Notes under the pieces: generated by a model
What the model saw: only the letters and a program-made list of their open reading frames with translations
What the model was told of the DNA's origin: nothing
Database searches by the model: none
Source: Deltaproteobacteria bacterium
Lineage (GTDB): Bacteria > Desulfobacterota > Binatia > Binatales > Binataceae
Direction: 5' to 3'
Assembly (NCBI GenBank): GCA_021780585.1
Contig: JAJXYM010000264.1
Coordinates: 1 to 8,282 of the forward strand
Length of the DNA stretch: 8,282 nt
Shown here: positions 1-5,939 of the stretch, in pieces
How the letters are laid out: each line of letters opens with the position of its first letter
Position numbering within the stretch: the stretch's first letter is position 1
Position numbers and translations under genes: made by a program

Positions 1-168
1 ATGCTCGAAGCGGCGAAAGGTCGCGCCCACCGCCGCGACCAATTGCGCCTGGCTCTCCTTCACGTCGCCGAGACGCAGATTTTCGTGGATCGCTTCGAAG
101 GTTTCGAGAAAGCTCACGAGCTCGCGTTCGAGCGCTTGCCATGCCGCCGCGTATTCGTCGCTGGTCAT
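1..168 (-). CDS. Unidentified protein, N-terminal 56 residues (runs off left edge)
   Basis: The reverse strand carries an ATG at 168 and stays open to the window edge, giving 56 residues that begin MTSDEYAAAWQALERELVSF. A good ribosome binding site, GGGAGGA (180-174 on the minus strand), sits five bases before the ATG, which supports the start. The peptide is rich in Glu, Ala, Leu and Phe without prolines, so it should be mostly alpha-helical and soluble; no signal peptide or membrane segment is visible. I do not recognise the family, and the rest lies outside the window. The plus-strand frame across the same bases is Arg-rich, lacks a ribosome binding site and looks like a shadow. The gene is transcribed away from the flavin oxidoreductase gene at 527. 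Confidence 0.6.
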   Translation of the reverse strand, partial: MTSDEYAAAWQALERELVSFLETFEAIHENLRLGDVKESQAQLVAAVGATFRRFEH

Positions 169-526
169 GCCGGTCCTCCCCGGATTGCGAGCTTAGCCGG
201 TTGCGCCGCGTTCGGCACGCGCGCCGCATGGTCGATCCGCCGATCGTTGGCGGGCGGAATAGGCCGCCGATTGTTACCGCGGCGATACCGCCCGCGCATG
301 CGGGATAGCCGCCGGAACTCCACGTCCGAATGAAATTCGCAACCGCCGATCCGCTGATGTAAAAAAGGTGGCGAGTTGAAAGCGCCGCGGGAATTCGGAC
401 CAGCCGCGGCGTTGCGATGGTTTGCCGGAAGCGCCGCCGGGATGCCCGGGAGGGCAATATTTATTTCCTACGGATCGCGCTGGAACCTTCGGCGGGGTTC
501 GGCGTTCGAGCGAAAGGTTGTGAATT
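169..526. other. Intergenic gap between divergent genes
   Basis: This 358-base stretch separates two divergent genes and must hold both of their promoters. Apart from the GGGAGGA ribosome binding site at its left end and a purine-rich GAAAGG upstream of 527, I see no convincing gene. An AT-rich patch at 456-466 could be part of a promoter for the plus-strand gene, but no -35 box lies at the right distance. A short hairpin (443-447 with 452-456) precedes that patch. The open frames here are Arg/Pro/Gly-rich and look non-coding. Confidence 0.5.
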
Positions 527-1570
527 ATGAAGTTGGACTTCGGGCTGCTGTTTGCGTTTCGCAAGCCGGATTTCGGCCGTGAATCGTTCACCGAGCTTTA
601 CCGCAAGCATCTGGACCTCTGCGTCGCCGCGGAAGAGTTGGGCTACGATACGGTCTGGCTGACCGAGCATCATTTTGTCCCGGACGGCTACTCGCCGTCG
701 TTGCTGCCGATCGCGGGAGCGATTGCGGCGCGCACCCGGCGAATTCGGATCGGCACCTTCGTGCTGCTGCTGCCGCTGCACAATCCGCTCAGGGTGGCCG
801 AGGACGCCGCGACCGTCGATATAATTTCCAACGGCCGTTTGGACCTTGGCCTTGGCCAGGGGTATCGGGTCGAGGAGTTTGCCGGGTTCAACATAGCGCG
901 CAAGGAACGCGGCGCGCGTTTGGAGGAAGGCGCCGAGATCATCCGGCGGGCGTGGTCCGAGGACGGATTTTCATTCGAAGGCCGTTTCAACCGTTTGACC
1001 AACGTGACCCTGTCGCCAAAGCCGGCGCAACGGCCGTATCCTCCCCTATGGCTTGCCGCCAGAGGGCCCAAGTCGATCGAGCGGCTCGCGCGCAACGGCT
1101 ATCACCTCTGCGGCACGGGCGGCACGGACCAACAGCGGATGTATGACGACGCGCTCAAGGCGCAAGGTAGAAATCCCGCCGATTTCAAAATTGCGCAGCT
1201 TCGCAACGCGTTCGTGGCGCGCTCGCGCGAGCAGGCCTGGGATCAGACCGAACGCGGACTCCATTACATGCTCTCTTGTTATGGCGACTGGTTTCGTCAG
1301 GCGAACGACCTTGCCGGCGACGATCAGTACGGCAGGAACATTCCGCCCGTCGGCCAGCTTCGCCATAGCGATACCGCGCATTTCTTTGGCGAGCCGCTGA
1401 TCGTTGGAACCCCCGCCGACGCGATCGAAATGATTGAGGATTATGTCGCGCGAACCCGCGTTACGCATCTGGCGCTCTACATGGCGGCGCCCGGCGTTGA
1501 CGCCGCCGCGGTGCACGAGAGCATGAAACGGTTCGCGGCCGAAGTGATGCCGCATTTCCGCCGCGGCTAG
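527..1570 (+). CDS. LLM-class flavin-dependent oxidoreductase (luciferase-like monooxygenase)
   Basis: This 347-residue protein belongs to the bacterial luciferase superfamily: TIM-barrel enzymes that use reduced FMN or F420 to oxidise organic substrates with oxygen, or to transfer hydride. Family marks are the N-terminal strand KLDFGLLFAF (residues 2-11), the TEHHF motif (46-50) after VW, a beta-strand RIRIGTFVLLLPLHNPLRVAE (72-92), GRLDLGLGQGY (103-113), and PPLWLAARGPKSIERLARNG (172-191). GTPADAIEMIEDY (295-307) and the closing Met-Pro-His-Phe are also typical. The TEHHF form resembles alkanal-monooxygenase-like members, but the substrate cannot be read from the sequence. Length is normal and no signal peptide is present, so it is cytosolic. 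A GAAAGG element about ten bases before the ATG supports the start. It appears to be a single-gene unit, followed by the terminator at 1658-1694. Confidence 0.93.
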   Translation: MKLDFGLLFAFRKPDFGRESFTELYRKHLDLCVAAEELGYDTVWLTEHHFVPDGYSPSLLPIAGAIAARTRRIRIGTFVLLLPLHNPLRVAEDAATVDIISNGRLDLGLGQGYRVEEFAGFNIARKERGARLEEGAEIIRRAWSEDGFSFEGRFNRLTNVTLSPKPAQRPYPPLWLAARGPKSIERLARNGYHLCGTGGTDQQRMYDDALKAQGRNPADFKIAQLRNAFVARSREQAWDQTERGLHYMLSCYGDWFRQANDLAGDDQYGRNIPPVGQLRHSDTAHFFGEPLIVGTPADAIEMIEDYVARTRVTHLALYMAAPGVDAAAVHESMKRFAAEVMPHFRRG

Positions 1571-1657
1571 CGCGGCGGCCGGGCGCGTCGCCGCGGCGGT
1601 AAACGGGGTAATTCGATTCCATTTGTCAATTGCCGCCGCTCGCACGGCGCATGTGAA

Positions 1658-1694
1658 ACGAAAGCGGCGCGGGATCAAACCGCGCCGCTTTCGT
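1658..1694. terminator. Perfect 15-bp hairpin, bidirectional terminator
   Basis: Arms at 1658-1672 (ACGAAAGCGGCGCGG) and 1680-1694 are exact reverse complements with a 7-base loop. The hairpin lies between the converging stops of the flavin oxidoreductase (1570) and the secreted-protein gene (1717), where a shared terminator is expected. The GAAAGC/GCTTTC ends put a short T-run at the base of the stem on both strands, but neither side has a long U-tract. Strength is inferred from stem length and GC content. Confidence 0.8.
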
Positions 1695-1716
1695 GAAATC
1701 CCGTCAGTGGCGAAGG

Positions 1717-2370
1717 CTATGGCCTGAACTGCACGACGGCGTTTAGATCGTAGATCGCCTCGCCGGAGAAGTTGGTGAAGTCCGTACTGTACTCGAGCGT
1801 TCCCGAGCCGCGGGCGTTCGCCCACCTGCCAGATCCGCCCGGCATGAGATAAATGCCGGCGTTATCCGTAAGCTGGGAGCCGTTAGCCGCTCCGCACGAC
1901 CAGCCGGTGGCGAAAAATGGCGCGGTATTGGTCTCCTTTTTGTTCGAAATCAACCCTGTGCCATAGAAAGGCCGACAACTGGTCGTCGTTAGGATTGGAT
2001 GCACGTCGGTGTTGTTAAGCGTCTCGTTTAACGTGATTTCGACCAATCCGAAACTCGTCATTGTGACGGGACCGACGTCATATACGCGGCATTCGCACGC
2101 CCCTGGCTGATTTGACGCACAGGTCGCTCCGCCGCAGGCGCCGGTGTTGTCGCTCACGAGATCAAAGACGCCTCTCGAATTCATGAAGGTTATCGGACCC
2201 GACGGGGAAGCGTTCGCCGTCACCGCCGCCGGAGCTCCCGTCCCCTGCATTCCCGGACTTTGCGCCCAGGCGCGGCGAGGCCCGGGCGCTACCGCAAGCG
2301 CGACCAGCCATACGCTCGCGGCGGCCGCCACGAGGAGTGACCTCATGCCACACAATACTTGCCCTTTCAT
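1717..2370 (-). CDS. Exported six-cysteine protein of unknown function
   Basis: This 217-residue protein has a clear Sec signal peptide: a hydrophobic stretch LLVAAAASVWLVALAV (12-27) followed by PGPRRAWA, with likely cleavage after Ala36 (AWA/Q). The mature part is a Gly/Ser/Thr/Asn-rich, probably beta-rich domain. Its six cysteines (79, 84, 92, 94, 132, 159) could form three disulfides in the periplasm or outside the cell; Cys79-x4-Cys84 and Cys92-x-Cys94 are closely spaced. No enzymatic motif is visible and I do not recognise the family. The start at 2370 is favoured by GGGAGG nine bases upstream. A second Met at residue 9 would give a tidier 28-residue signal peptide but has a poorer ribosome binding site. 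The ATG overlaps the stop of a doubtful upstream ORF (ATGA). Transcription ends at the 1658-1694 hairpin. Confidence 0.75.
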   Translation of the reverse strand: MKGQVLCGMRSLLVAAAASVWLVALAVAPGPRRAWAQSPGMQGTGAPAAVTANASPSGPITFMNSRGVFDLVSDNTGACGGATCASNQPGACECRVYDVGPVTMTSFGLVEITLNETLNNTDVHPILTTTSCRPFYGTGLISNKKETNTAPFFATGWSCGAANGSQLTDNAGIYLMPGGSGRWANARGSGTLEYSTDFTNFSGEAIYDLNAVVQFRP

Positions 2371-2612
2371 AACGTATTCCCTCCCTTGAATTGTCGCTCC
2401 GGACTGGTGAAGCTAATTGCGACAATAAACTCATAATCACCCGTTCTTGCGACATGAAAGGAAATACTAACAATTCCTCCACCGGCATCGGTACGTAGGG
2501 ATCCAATGAAGTCGCCAAAAAGGGATCTTGAGCCGGCCGATAAGTTCGGAAGGAGTCTCGTCACGCCACGATCGGTCGGCATTGCGTATGACGCCAATTC
2601 GCACGGCGCCAA
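2367..2612 (-). CDS. Doubtful small ORF, translationally coupled to the secreted protein
   Basis: This 81-residue frame starts at TTG 2612, with GAGGA six bases upstream, and ends in an ATGA overlap with the start of the secreted-protein gene. Its C-terminal half (GGIVSISFHVARTGDYEFIV) alternates like beta-strands. Against it: no recognisable family, a rare start codon, third codon positions clearly less GC-rich than in neighbouring genes, and an overlap with the 3' end of the GFA relic. The stretch may instead be an untranslated leader or decayed DNA. It contains TTGCGACA on the plus strand at 2417-2424 and 2447-2454, exactly 30 bases apart, with an inverted ATTGTCGC at 2390-2397 matching GCGACAAT at 2419-2426. 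These could be a regulatory site or chance. Confidence 0.25.
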   Translation of the reverse strand: MAPCELASYAMPTDRGVTRLLPNLSAGSRSLFGDFIGSLRTDAGGGIVSISFHVARTGDYEFIVAISFTSPERQFKGGNTL

Positions 2613-2902
2613 ACTGAAATCCTCGTTTTAATTATTCGAGGGTGGCTCCCTTGGCCGCGCGCGGCGCCGCGGGCGGGGCGGAAGTGATGGCGCGCCACTT
2701 CGGCGTTGAAGGCGGAAGTCGCGGGATTATCCGCCGCGATGAGCATGCGGAAACGATCGCGCGGCGCGATCCAGTGCGGATAGCCCTGCTTCGCGCGGAT
2801 CGAGCAATTGCGTTCGCTCACGCGCTCGGGCCGTTCGCCGACCTCGAAGGCGATCCGTCAGCAATGGCATCCGTTGCGCGGAATTTCCGTCGATGAACTC
2901 AT
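2561..2902 (-). pseudogene. GFA/CENP-V-family zinc protein gene, broken by in-frame TGA
   Basis: The frame starts at ATG 2902, overlapping the stop of the upstream crotonase by ATGA. It reads through NGCHC, a TGA at codon 15 (2860-2858), then RIAFEVGERPERVSERNCSI and GYPHWIAPRDRFRML, and on to ARHHF (70-74) and SHP (86-88). This is the order of motifs in the GFA family (glutathione-dependent formaldehyde-activating-like, Mss4-like fold), whose members bind zinc through CxC, CxCxxC and CxxC cysteines. The TGA sits where the family has Gly after GCHC. Positions 31, 36, 75 and 78, normally zinc-ligand Cys, are all Arg and all CGC, a single T-to-C step from TGC. Beyond residue 88 the similarity fades. 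Family assignment is from remembered motifs. A GTG at codon 28 (2821) could restart translation, but the product would lack the metal site. I consider it a relic. Confidence 0.75.
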
Positions 2903-3723
2903 GATTGTCCCGCGCGCTTGCCGCGGGTTTTCAGCGCGTGCGCGACGCCGGGCATCACCTTCGGAAAACCCCGACCTTCCAGTTTATCCTTCGTATAACT
3001 GTCCAGGCCGTGAACCATATATTGCGAATGAGCATTGCGGATCGAGTTGGTGAAACCCATTTCGTCCTGCGCGGAATTCATCGCCAGCTTCGCCATCCTG
3101 AGCGTGAAGGGATCGTTTTCCGCAATCTCATTGGCGAGCGCCATCGTTTCCTCCTCCAGACGCTCGCGCGGGACCACGTGGTTGACGAAACCGAGTCGGT
3201 GCGCCTCTTCGGCGTCGATAAACCGGCCGCGGAACACGGCCTCTTTGGCTTTGCGCAGCGGCAAGTCCCACGGTATCGAAAAATATTGCATCAGCGCCGG
3301 CAGGAACGTCGCGTCGTCGGCGGCGACGATCAGATCCATCGCGGCGGCGAACATCCATCCGCCAAAAATACACATTCCCTGAACCTGCGCGATCGTCGGT
3401 TTGTCCAGATTGCGCCAGCGCAAGGTCGCGTCGAGAAACAGGTATCGGGAGAGCGCGTACTCGCCGCGCACGCCTTTGGGAAATGGACGGCGCCGCATGT
3501 CCTCCTTTTCCTCGGGCGTGCCGATATCGTGTCCCGACGAGAACGTGTCGCCGGCTGCGCCGAGAATGATCACGCGCACGTCTTGGTCGGCGTTGGCCGC
3601 GGCGAACGCATGATCCATTTCCTCGATCATCAGACGCGATTGGGCATTCCTGTAACGCGGACGGTTGGCGATTACCCGAGCCACGGCGCCGTGTCGCTCG
3701 TAGATTATTGCCTGGTATTTCAT
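2899..3723 (-). CDS. Crotonase-superfamily protein (enoyl-CoA hydratase/isomerase-like)
   Basis: This 274-residue protein has the crotonase fold that binds acyl-CoA thioesters and stabilises their enolates. Visible marks are VARVIANRPRYRNAQS (14-29), the first oxyanion-hole segment FSSGHDIG (61-68), and the second one, IAQVQGMCIFGGWMFAAAMD (111-130). GRFIDAEEAHRLGFVNHVVP (166-185) is also typical. By alignment to classical hydratase motifs, the two catalytic glutamates (rat Glu144 and Glu164) correspond to Met124 and Leu144. Ordinary water addition is therefore unlikely; isomerase, hydrolase, decarboxylase or other chemistry is possible. The chosen ATG at 3723 has GGGA eight bases upstream and matches where the fold begins; the same frame stays open to 4140 but that extension is Arg/Cys-rich and non-homologous. 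It lies 14 nt after a crotonase stub and overlaps the GFA relic by ATGA. Confidence 0.9.
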   Translation of the reverse strand: MKYQAIIYERHGAVARVIANRPRYRNAQSRLMIEEMDHAFAAANADQDVRVIILGAAGDTFSSGHDIGTPEEKEDMRRRPFPKGVRGEYALSRYLFLDATLRWRNLDKPTIAQVQGMCIFGGWMFAAAMDLIVAADDATFLPALMQYFSIPWDLPLRKAKEAVFRGRFIDAEEAHRLGFVNHVVPRERLEEETMALANEIAENDPFTLRMAKLAMNSAQDEMGFTNSIRNAHSQYMVHGLDSYTKDKLEGRGFPKVMPGVAHALKTRGKRAGQS

Positions 3724-3737
3724 GATTATTTTCCCGG

Positions 3738-3907
3738 CTACTTTCCCTTGAAGTTCGGCTTGCGCTTTTCGACAAACGCGCGCGGTCCTTCCCTGGCGTC
3801 GTCCGAGGAGAAGACTTCTCGCGCGAGTTCGCTTTCGATCCTGAAACCCTCTCCAGCGGGCGGCCCGACACCCTGCCGACGCCCTGCTTGATTGCGCGCA
3901 CGATGAC
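3738..3907 (-). pseudogene. 3' stub of a second crotonase gene, truncated and frameshifted
   Basis: The upstream part (3907 to about 3856) reads VIVRAIKQGVGRVSGRPLE in one frame. The downstream part reads EGFRIESELAREV, then DAREGPRAFVEKRKPNFKGK and a TAG at 3740-3738, in another frame. One missing G near 3849-3856 would join them into the standard C-terminus of an enoyl-CoA hydratase. Over about 52 residues the repaired sequence closely follows the end of the crotonase at 7833-8282, which has KAIKQG, EEGF, EGPRAFIEKRKP and KGR at the same places. The N-terminal four fifths are absent: upstream of 3907 no crotonase similarity is seen in any frame. The stub ends 14 nt before the intact crotonase start, so the intact gene probably once sat behind a full-length paralogue in an operon. 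Confidence 0.85.
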
Positions 3908-4165
3908 AAAACCGAATCTTCGCGCCGAAGGACAATGAAATGAATCGGCCGATTTTTGCAACATCGGCGCGGCCACGACCGAAGTCCGGCGCACGCTCGC
4001 GTCGGCCGGTGCTGGTTTACCCTCGCCGCGAGGCACTCCGAACGTGGTCGCGAAGCGATACGCGAGGGACCGGCGCAGGCGCGATCGAACGAGAAGTTAC
4101 GCCCAGCGCCGAATTGGTGGTTGTAGCCCTTCGCCAACAATAGTGATGAATGGCCGTTCAGGCGC
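3908..4165. other. Divergent gap with no recognisable gene
   Basis: This 258-base stretch lies between the crotonase stub and the plus-strand promoter. I read all three minus frames looking for the missing part of the crotonase and found Arg-, Cys- and Ser-rich sequence without family motifs. The plus-strand frame is equally unconvincing. The breakpoint that removed the body of the crotonase gene must lie near 3905. No inverted repeats, tRNA or insertion-sequence ends were seen that would explain it. Confidence 0.5.
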
Positions 4166-4195
4166 TTGACACGAGGACGGAAATTTCATTATAAG
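4166..4195 (+). promoter_or_regulatory. Near-consensus sigma-70 promoter
   Basis: TTGACA at 4166-4171 is followed, after an 18-base spacer, by TATAAG at 4190-4195 (or TTATAA at 4189-4194 with a 17-base spacer). Transcription would start near 4202, leaving a leader of about 70 bases before the ATG at 4273. This is the best promoter match in the window and drives the diiron protein, probably together with the TetR regulator and the outer-membrane protein. Confidence 0.8.
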
Positions 4196-4229
4196 CAAGC
4201 AATCGTTTGGTATTTAGCGCCGGAAATTT
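4178..4229 (+). promoter_or_regulatory. Possible operator: repeated CGGAAATTT over the promoter and leader
   Basis: CGGAAATTT occurs at 4178-4186, inside the spacer of the promoter, and again at 4221-4229 in the leader, 43 bases apart (about four helical turns). The first copy contains the palindrome GAAATTTC (4180-4187). The second copy lies in the loop of a weak nested inverted repeat (TTTGGT 4206-4211 with ACCAAA 4237-4242; GCGC 4217-4220 with GCGC 4231-4234). The position suits repression by the co-encoded TetR protein, but the repeats are short and this is inference. Confidence 0.3.
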
Positions 4230-4272
4230 TGCGCCAACCAAAGGGCGGCGACCAGCTTTCGCGGAGGCTTCA

Positions 4273-5286
4273 ATGGCAGAAACCGAACATCGCATCCAGA
4301 GCGAATATGAAACCCTCTATCAGCGCGAATATGCCGTGCTTGCGCCGGATATGCGGCGGCTGTACGAAAACGCCAAGCGCGATCAATGGAACGCTTCGCG
4401 CGATATCGACTGGTCGCAACCGGTCGATCTGGACAAAGGGATTTTTGCGGACGGACTGATCGACGGCTTCGGGAGTGAAATCTGGAACAAGCTCGACGAA
4501 AAAACCCGTCGCGAGCTTAACGTCGAATTTTCCTGCTGGCGAATCTCACAGCTCCTGCACGGCGAGGAGGGCGCGATGCTCGCCTGCAGTCAGTTGGTCG
4601 ATATGGTGCCGACCAACGACGCCAAGTTTTTCCAATCGACGCAGGTGGTCGACGAAGCGCGTCATACCGAGGTGCTGAGCCGTTACGTCAATGAGAAGTG
4701 CGGCGGCCGCATCTATCCGATGAACCATAACGTCAAGCATCTGTTTGACTATCTGCTCGGGCAGGGCAAATGGTTTATCAAGACCGCCGGGCTGCAACTG
4801 ATCGCCGAGACCTTCGCGGTCGGGCTGTTCCGGATGCTCGCGGAGACGTCGCAAGATCCGCTGCTGCGCTCGATCAGCAAACGGATCCTCCTGGACGAAT
4901 CGCGTCACATGGGCTTTTCGGTGATCGGCCTGCCCGACATGATCGCGGGGCTGACGCCGGCGGAGATGAACGAGCTCGAGGATTTCGTCGCCGAGGCGTG
5001 CCGGCTGGTGCTGCGCGGACAATTCCCGCGCGAAGCGTTCGAGAAAGTCGGCTTCAATAAGACCGAAATTGAACAAATTCAGAAGATCCGCGTCGAGAGC
5101 GCCAAGAGCAACGATTACATCTTTTTCCGTCAGACGTTTCGTCGTGAGATGTATACGCAGGTTGTCTCCAACATCAAGAAAGTTGGGCTGATGACGCCGC
5201 GCACGGCGGAGAACTTGCGCAAGCTCGGAATCGATCCCACAATTGATGGACGGGCGGCCACACTCGAATCCCAACCGGGCGCATAA
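4273..5286 (+). CDS. Ferritin-like diiron carboxylate protein, probable oxygenase
   Basis: This 337-residue, largely helical protein shows the four-helix diiron pattern: a Glu in HGEEGA (Glu98 or Glu99), DEARH (Glu128, His131), AET (Glu179) and DESRH (Glu209, His212). That is the E / ExxH / E / ExxH set of ferritin-like and R2-like enzymes, which use two irons and oxygen to oxidise or desaturate substrates. AurF-type N-oxygenases carry an extra His four residues before the last ExxH; here that position is Ile205, so it is not a typical AurF. There is no signal peptide, so it is cytosolic. The ATG at 4273 has GGAGG five bases upstream; an in-frame TTG at 4207 lies almost at the predicted transcription start and is discarded. 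Substrate unknown. It is first in a plus-strand operon with a TetR regulator (52-base gap) and an outer-membrane protein, suggesting inducible oxidation of a hydrophobic or acyl substrate. Confidence 0.8.
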   Translation: MAETEHRIQSEYETLYQREYAVLAPDMRRLYENAKRDQWNASRDIDWSQPVDLDKGIFADGLIDGFGSEIWNKLDEKTRRELNVEFSCWRISQLLHGEEGAMLACSQLVDMVPTNDAKFFQSTQVVDEARHTEVLSRYVNEKCGGRIYPMNHNVKHLFDYLLGQGKWFIKTAGLQLIAETFAVGLFRMLAETSQDPLLRSISKRILLDESRHMGFSVIGLPDMIAGLTPAEMNELEDFVAEACRLVLRGQFPREAFEKVGFNKTEIEQIQKIRVESAKSNDYIFFRQTFRREMYTQVVSNIKKVGLMTPRTAENLRKLGIDPTIDGRAATLESQPGA

Positions 5287-5308
5287 GCGCGCGACGGATC
5301 ACGCGGGG

Positions 5309-5320
5309 TCGGCCGGCCGA
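5309..5320. promoter_or_regulatory. 12-bp perfect palindrome before the TetR gene
   Basis: TCGGCCGGCCGA is its own reverse complement and lies in the 52-base gap between the diiron gene and the regulator, 18 bases before the regulator's ATG. TetR proteins bind palindromes near their own genes, so it may be an autoregulatory operator. In DNA this GC-rich such a site can also arise by chance, and no second copy lies near the operon promoter. Confidence 0.25.
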
Positions 5321-5338
5321 AAGGAAACTGGTTGACCG

Positions 5339-5935
5339 ATGCCCGCGGGTCCTTCGCCAACCCCCCTCCGCGCGCCAAGACAGGATAACCGCCGCGCCCA
5401 ATTACTGGACGCGGCGGCTCATCTGTTCAGCGAACGGGGCTTCCACGCCACCTCGATGCGCGACATCGCCAAGGCGGTCGGGATGCTCTCGGGTTCGATT
5501 TATTATCACTTCGAATCCAAGGAAGAGATGCTGCTGGCGGTCTATGAGGAGGGTAAGCGCAGGGTTGCGGACGCGGTCGATGCCGCTGTAGCGCACGGCG
5601 GCTCGCCGTGGGAGCGGCTCGAAGCGGCCTGCGCGGCTCATCTGCGCGCATTGATTGCCCATCGCGACTATACGCAGGCAATGATTCGCACGCGCCAACA
5701 GGAGGCGGGCGCCTACGGAACGCGGATTCGCGAATTGCGCCAGGATTACGAGATGCGTTTTCGGCGGCTGATCGAGGATTTGCCGCTACCGCCGGAAATC
5801 GATCGTCATTATCTACGATTGCTGCTGTTTGGCGCGCTTAACTGGTCGCAGGTCTGGTATCATTCGGGCGGAGACTCGCCCGAGGTTGTCGCCCGCCGTT
5901 TTGTCGATATTCTACGCAGACCGCTCGAAGTTTGA
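5339..5935 (+). CDS. TetR/AcrR-family transcriptional regulator
   Basis: This 198-residue protein has a standard TetR N-terminal DNA-binding domain: RRAQLLDAAAHLFSERGFHA (18-37), then the helix-turn-helix TSMRDIAKAVGMLSGSIYYH (38-57) and FESKEEMLLAVYE (58-70). The C-terminal ligand domain ends in LFGALNWSQVWYHSGGDSPE (163-182) and VARRFVDILRRPL, a pattern common in regulators of acyl-CoA and sterol catabolism such as KstR2-like proteins. A CoA thioester inducer is plausible but not shown. The family usually acts as dimeric repressors. The only upstream purine element, AAGGA at 5321-5325, is 13 bases from the ATG, longer than ideal, but no better start exists. It lies between the diiron gene and the outer-membrane gene on the same strand and probably controls that operon. 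Confidence 0.92.
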   Translation: MPAGPSPTPLRAPRQDNRRAQLLDAAAHLFSERGFHATSMRDIAKAVGMLSGSIYYHFESKEEMLLAVYEEGKRRVADAVDAAVAHGGSPWERLEAACAAHLRALIAHRDYTQAMIRTRQQEAGAYGTRIRELRQDYEMRFRRLIEDLPLPPEIDRHYLRLLLFGALNWSQVWYHSGGDSPEVVARRFVDILRRPLEV

Positions 5936-5939
5936 GACA

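Noticed and set aside
1..333. Plus-strand 110-codon frame at the left edge
   Set aside because: No ribosome binding site can be seen, composition is Arg-rich, and the opposite strand has a well-formed gene start over the same bases.
443..466. Hairpin TGCCC/GGGCA followed by an AT-rich patch as a terminator
   Set aside because: The stem is only five pairs, there is no T-run, and no gene ends just upstream on the plus strand.
1046..1825. Long minus-strand open frame opposite the flavin oxidoreductase
   Set aside because: It is antisense to a strongly supported family protein and crosses the terminator hairpin and the end of the secreted-protein gene.
2858..2860. In-frame TGA after Cys-His-Cys read as selenocysteine
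   Set aside because: The family has Gly, not Cys, at this position, four other metal cysteines are lost, and no SECIS-like hairpin is evident just after the TGA. A nonsense mutation explains it better.
2905..3891. Long plus-strand open frame opposite the crotonase
   Set aside because: It is the antisense of a clear crotonase, with His/Arg-rich sequence and no motifs; high GC gives such mirror frames.
3724..4140. N-terminal extension of the crotonase to about 413 residues
   Set aside because: The extension is rich in Arg and Cys, crosses the crotonase stub in the wrong frame, has no family similarity, and the ATG at 3723 begins exactly where the fold begins.
4207..4272. TTG 4207 start for the diiron protein
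   Set aside because: It lies about five bases from the predicted transcription start and lacks a ribosome binding site, while ATG 4273 has GGAGG at ideal spacing.
4273..5286. Assignment as AurF (p-aminobenzoate N-oxygenase)
   Set aside because: The extra iron-ligand His expected four residues before the final ExxH is Ile205, so only the broader ferritin-like diiron class is supported.
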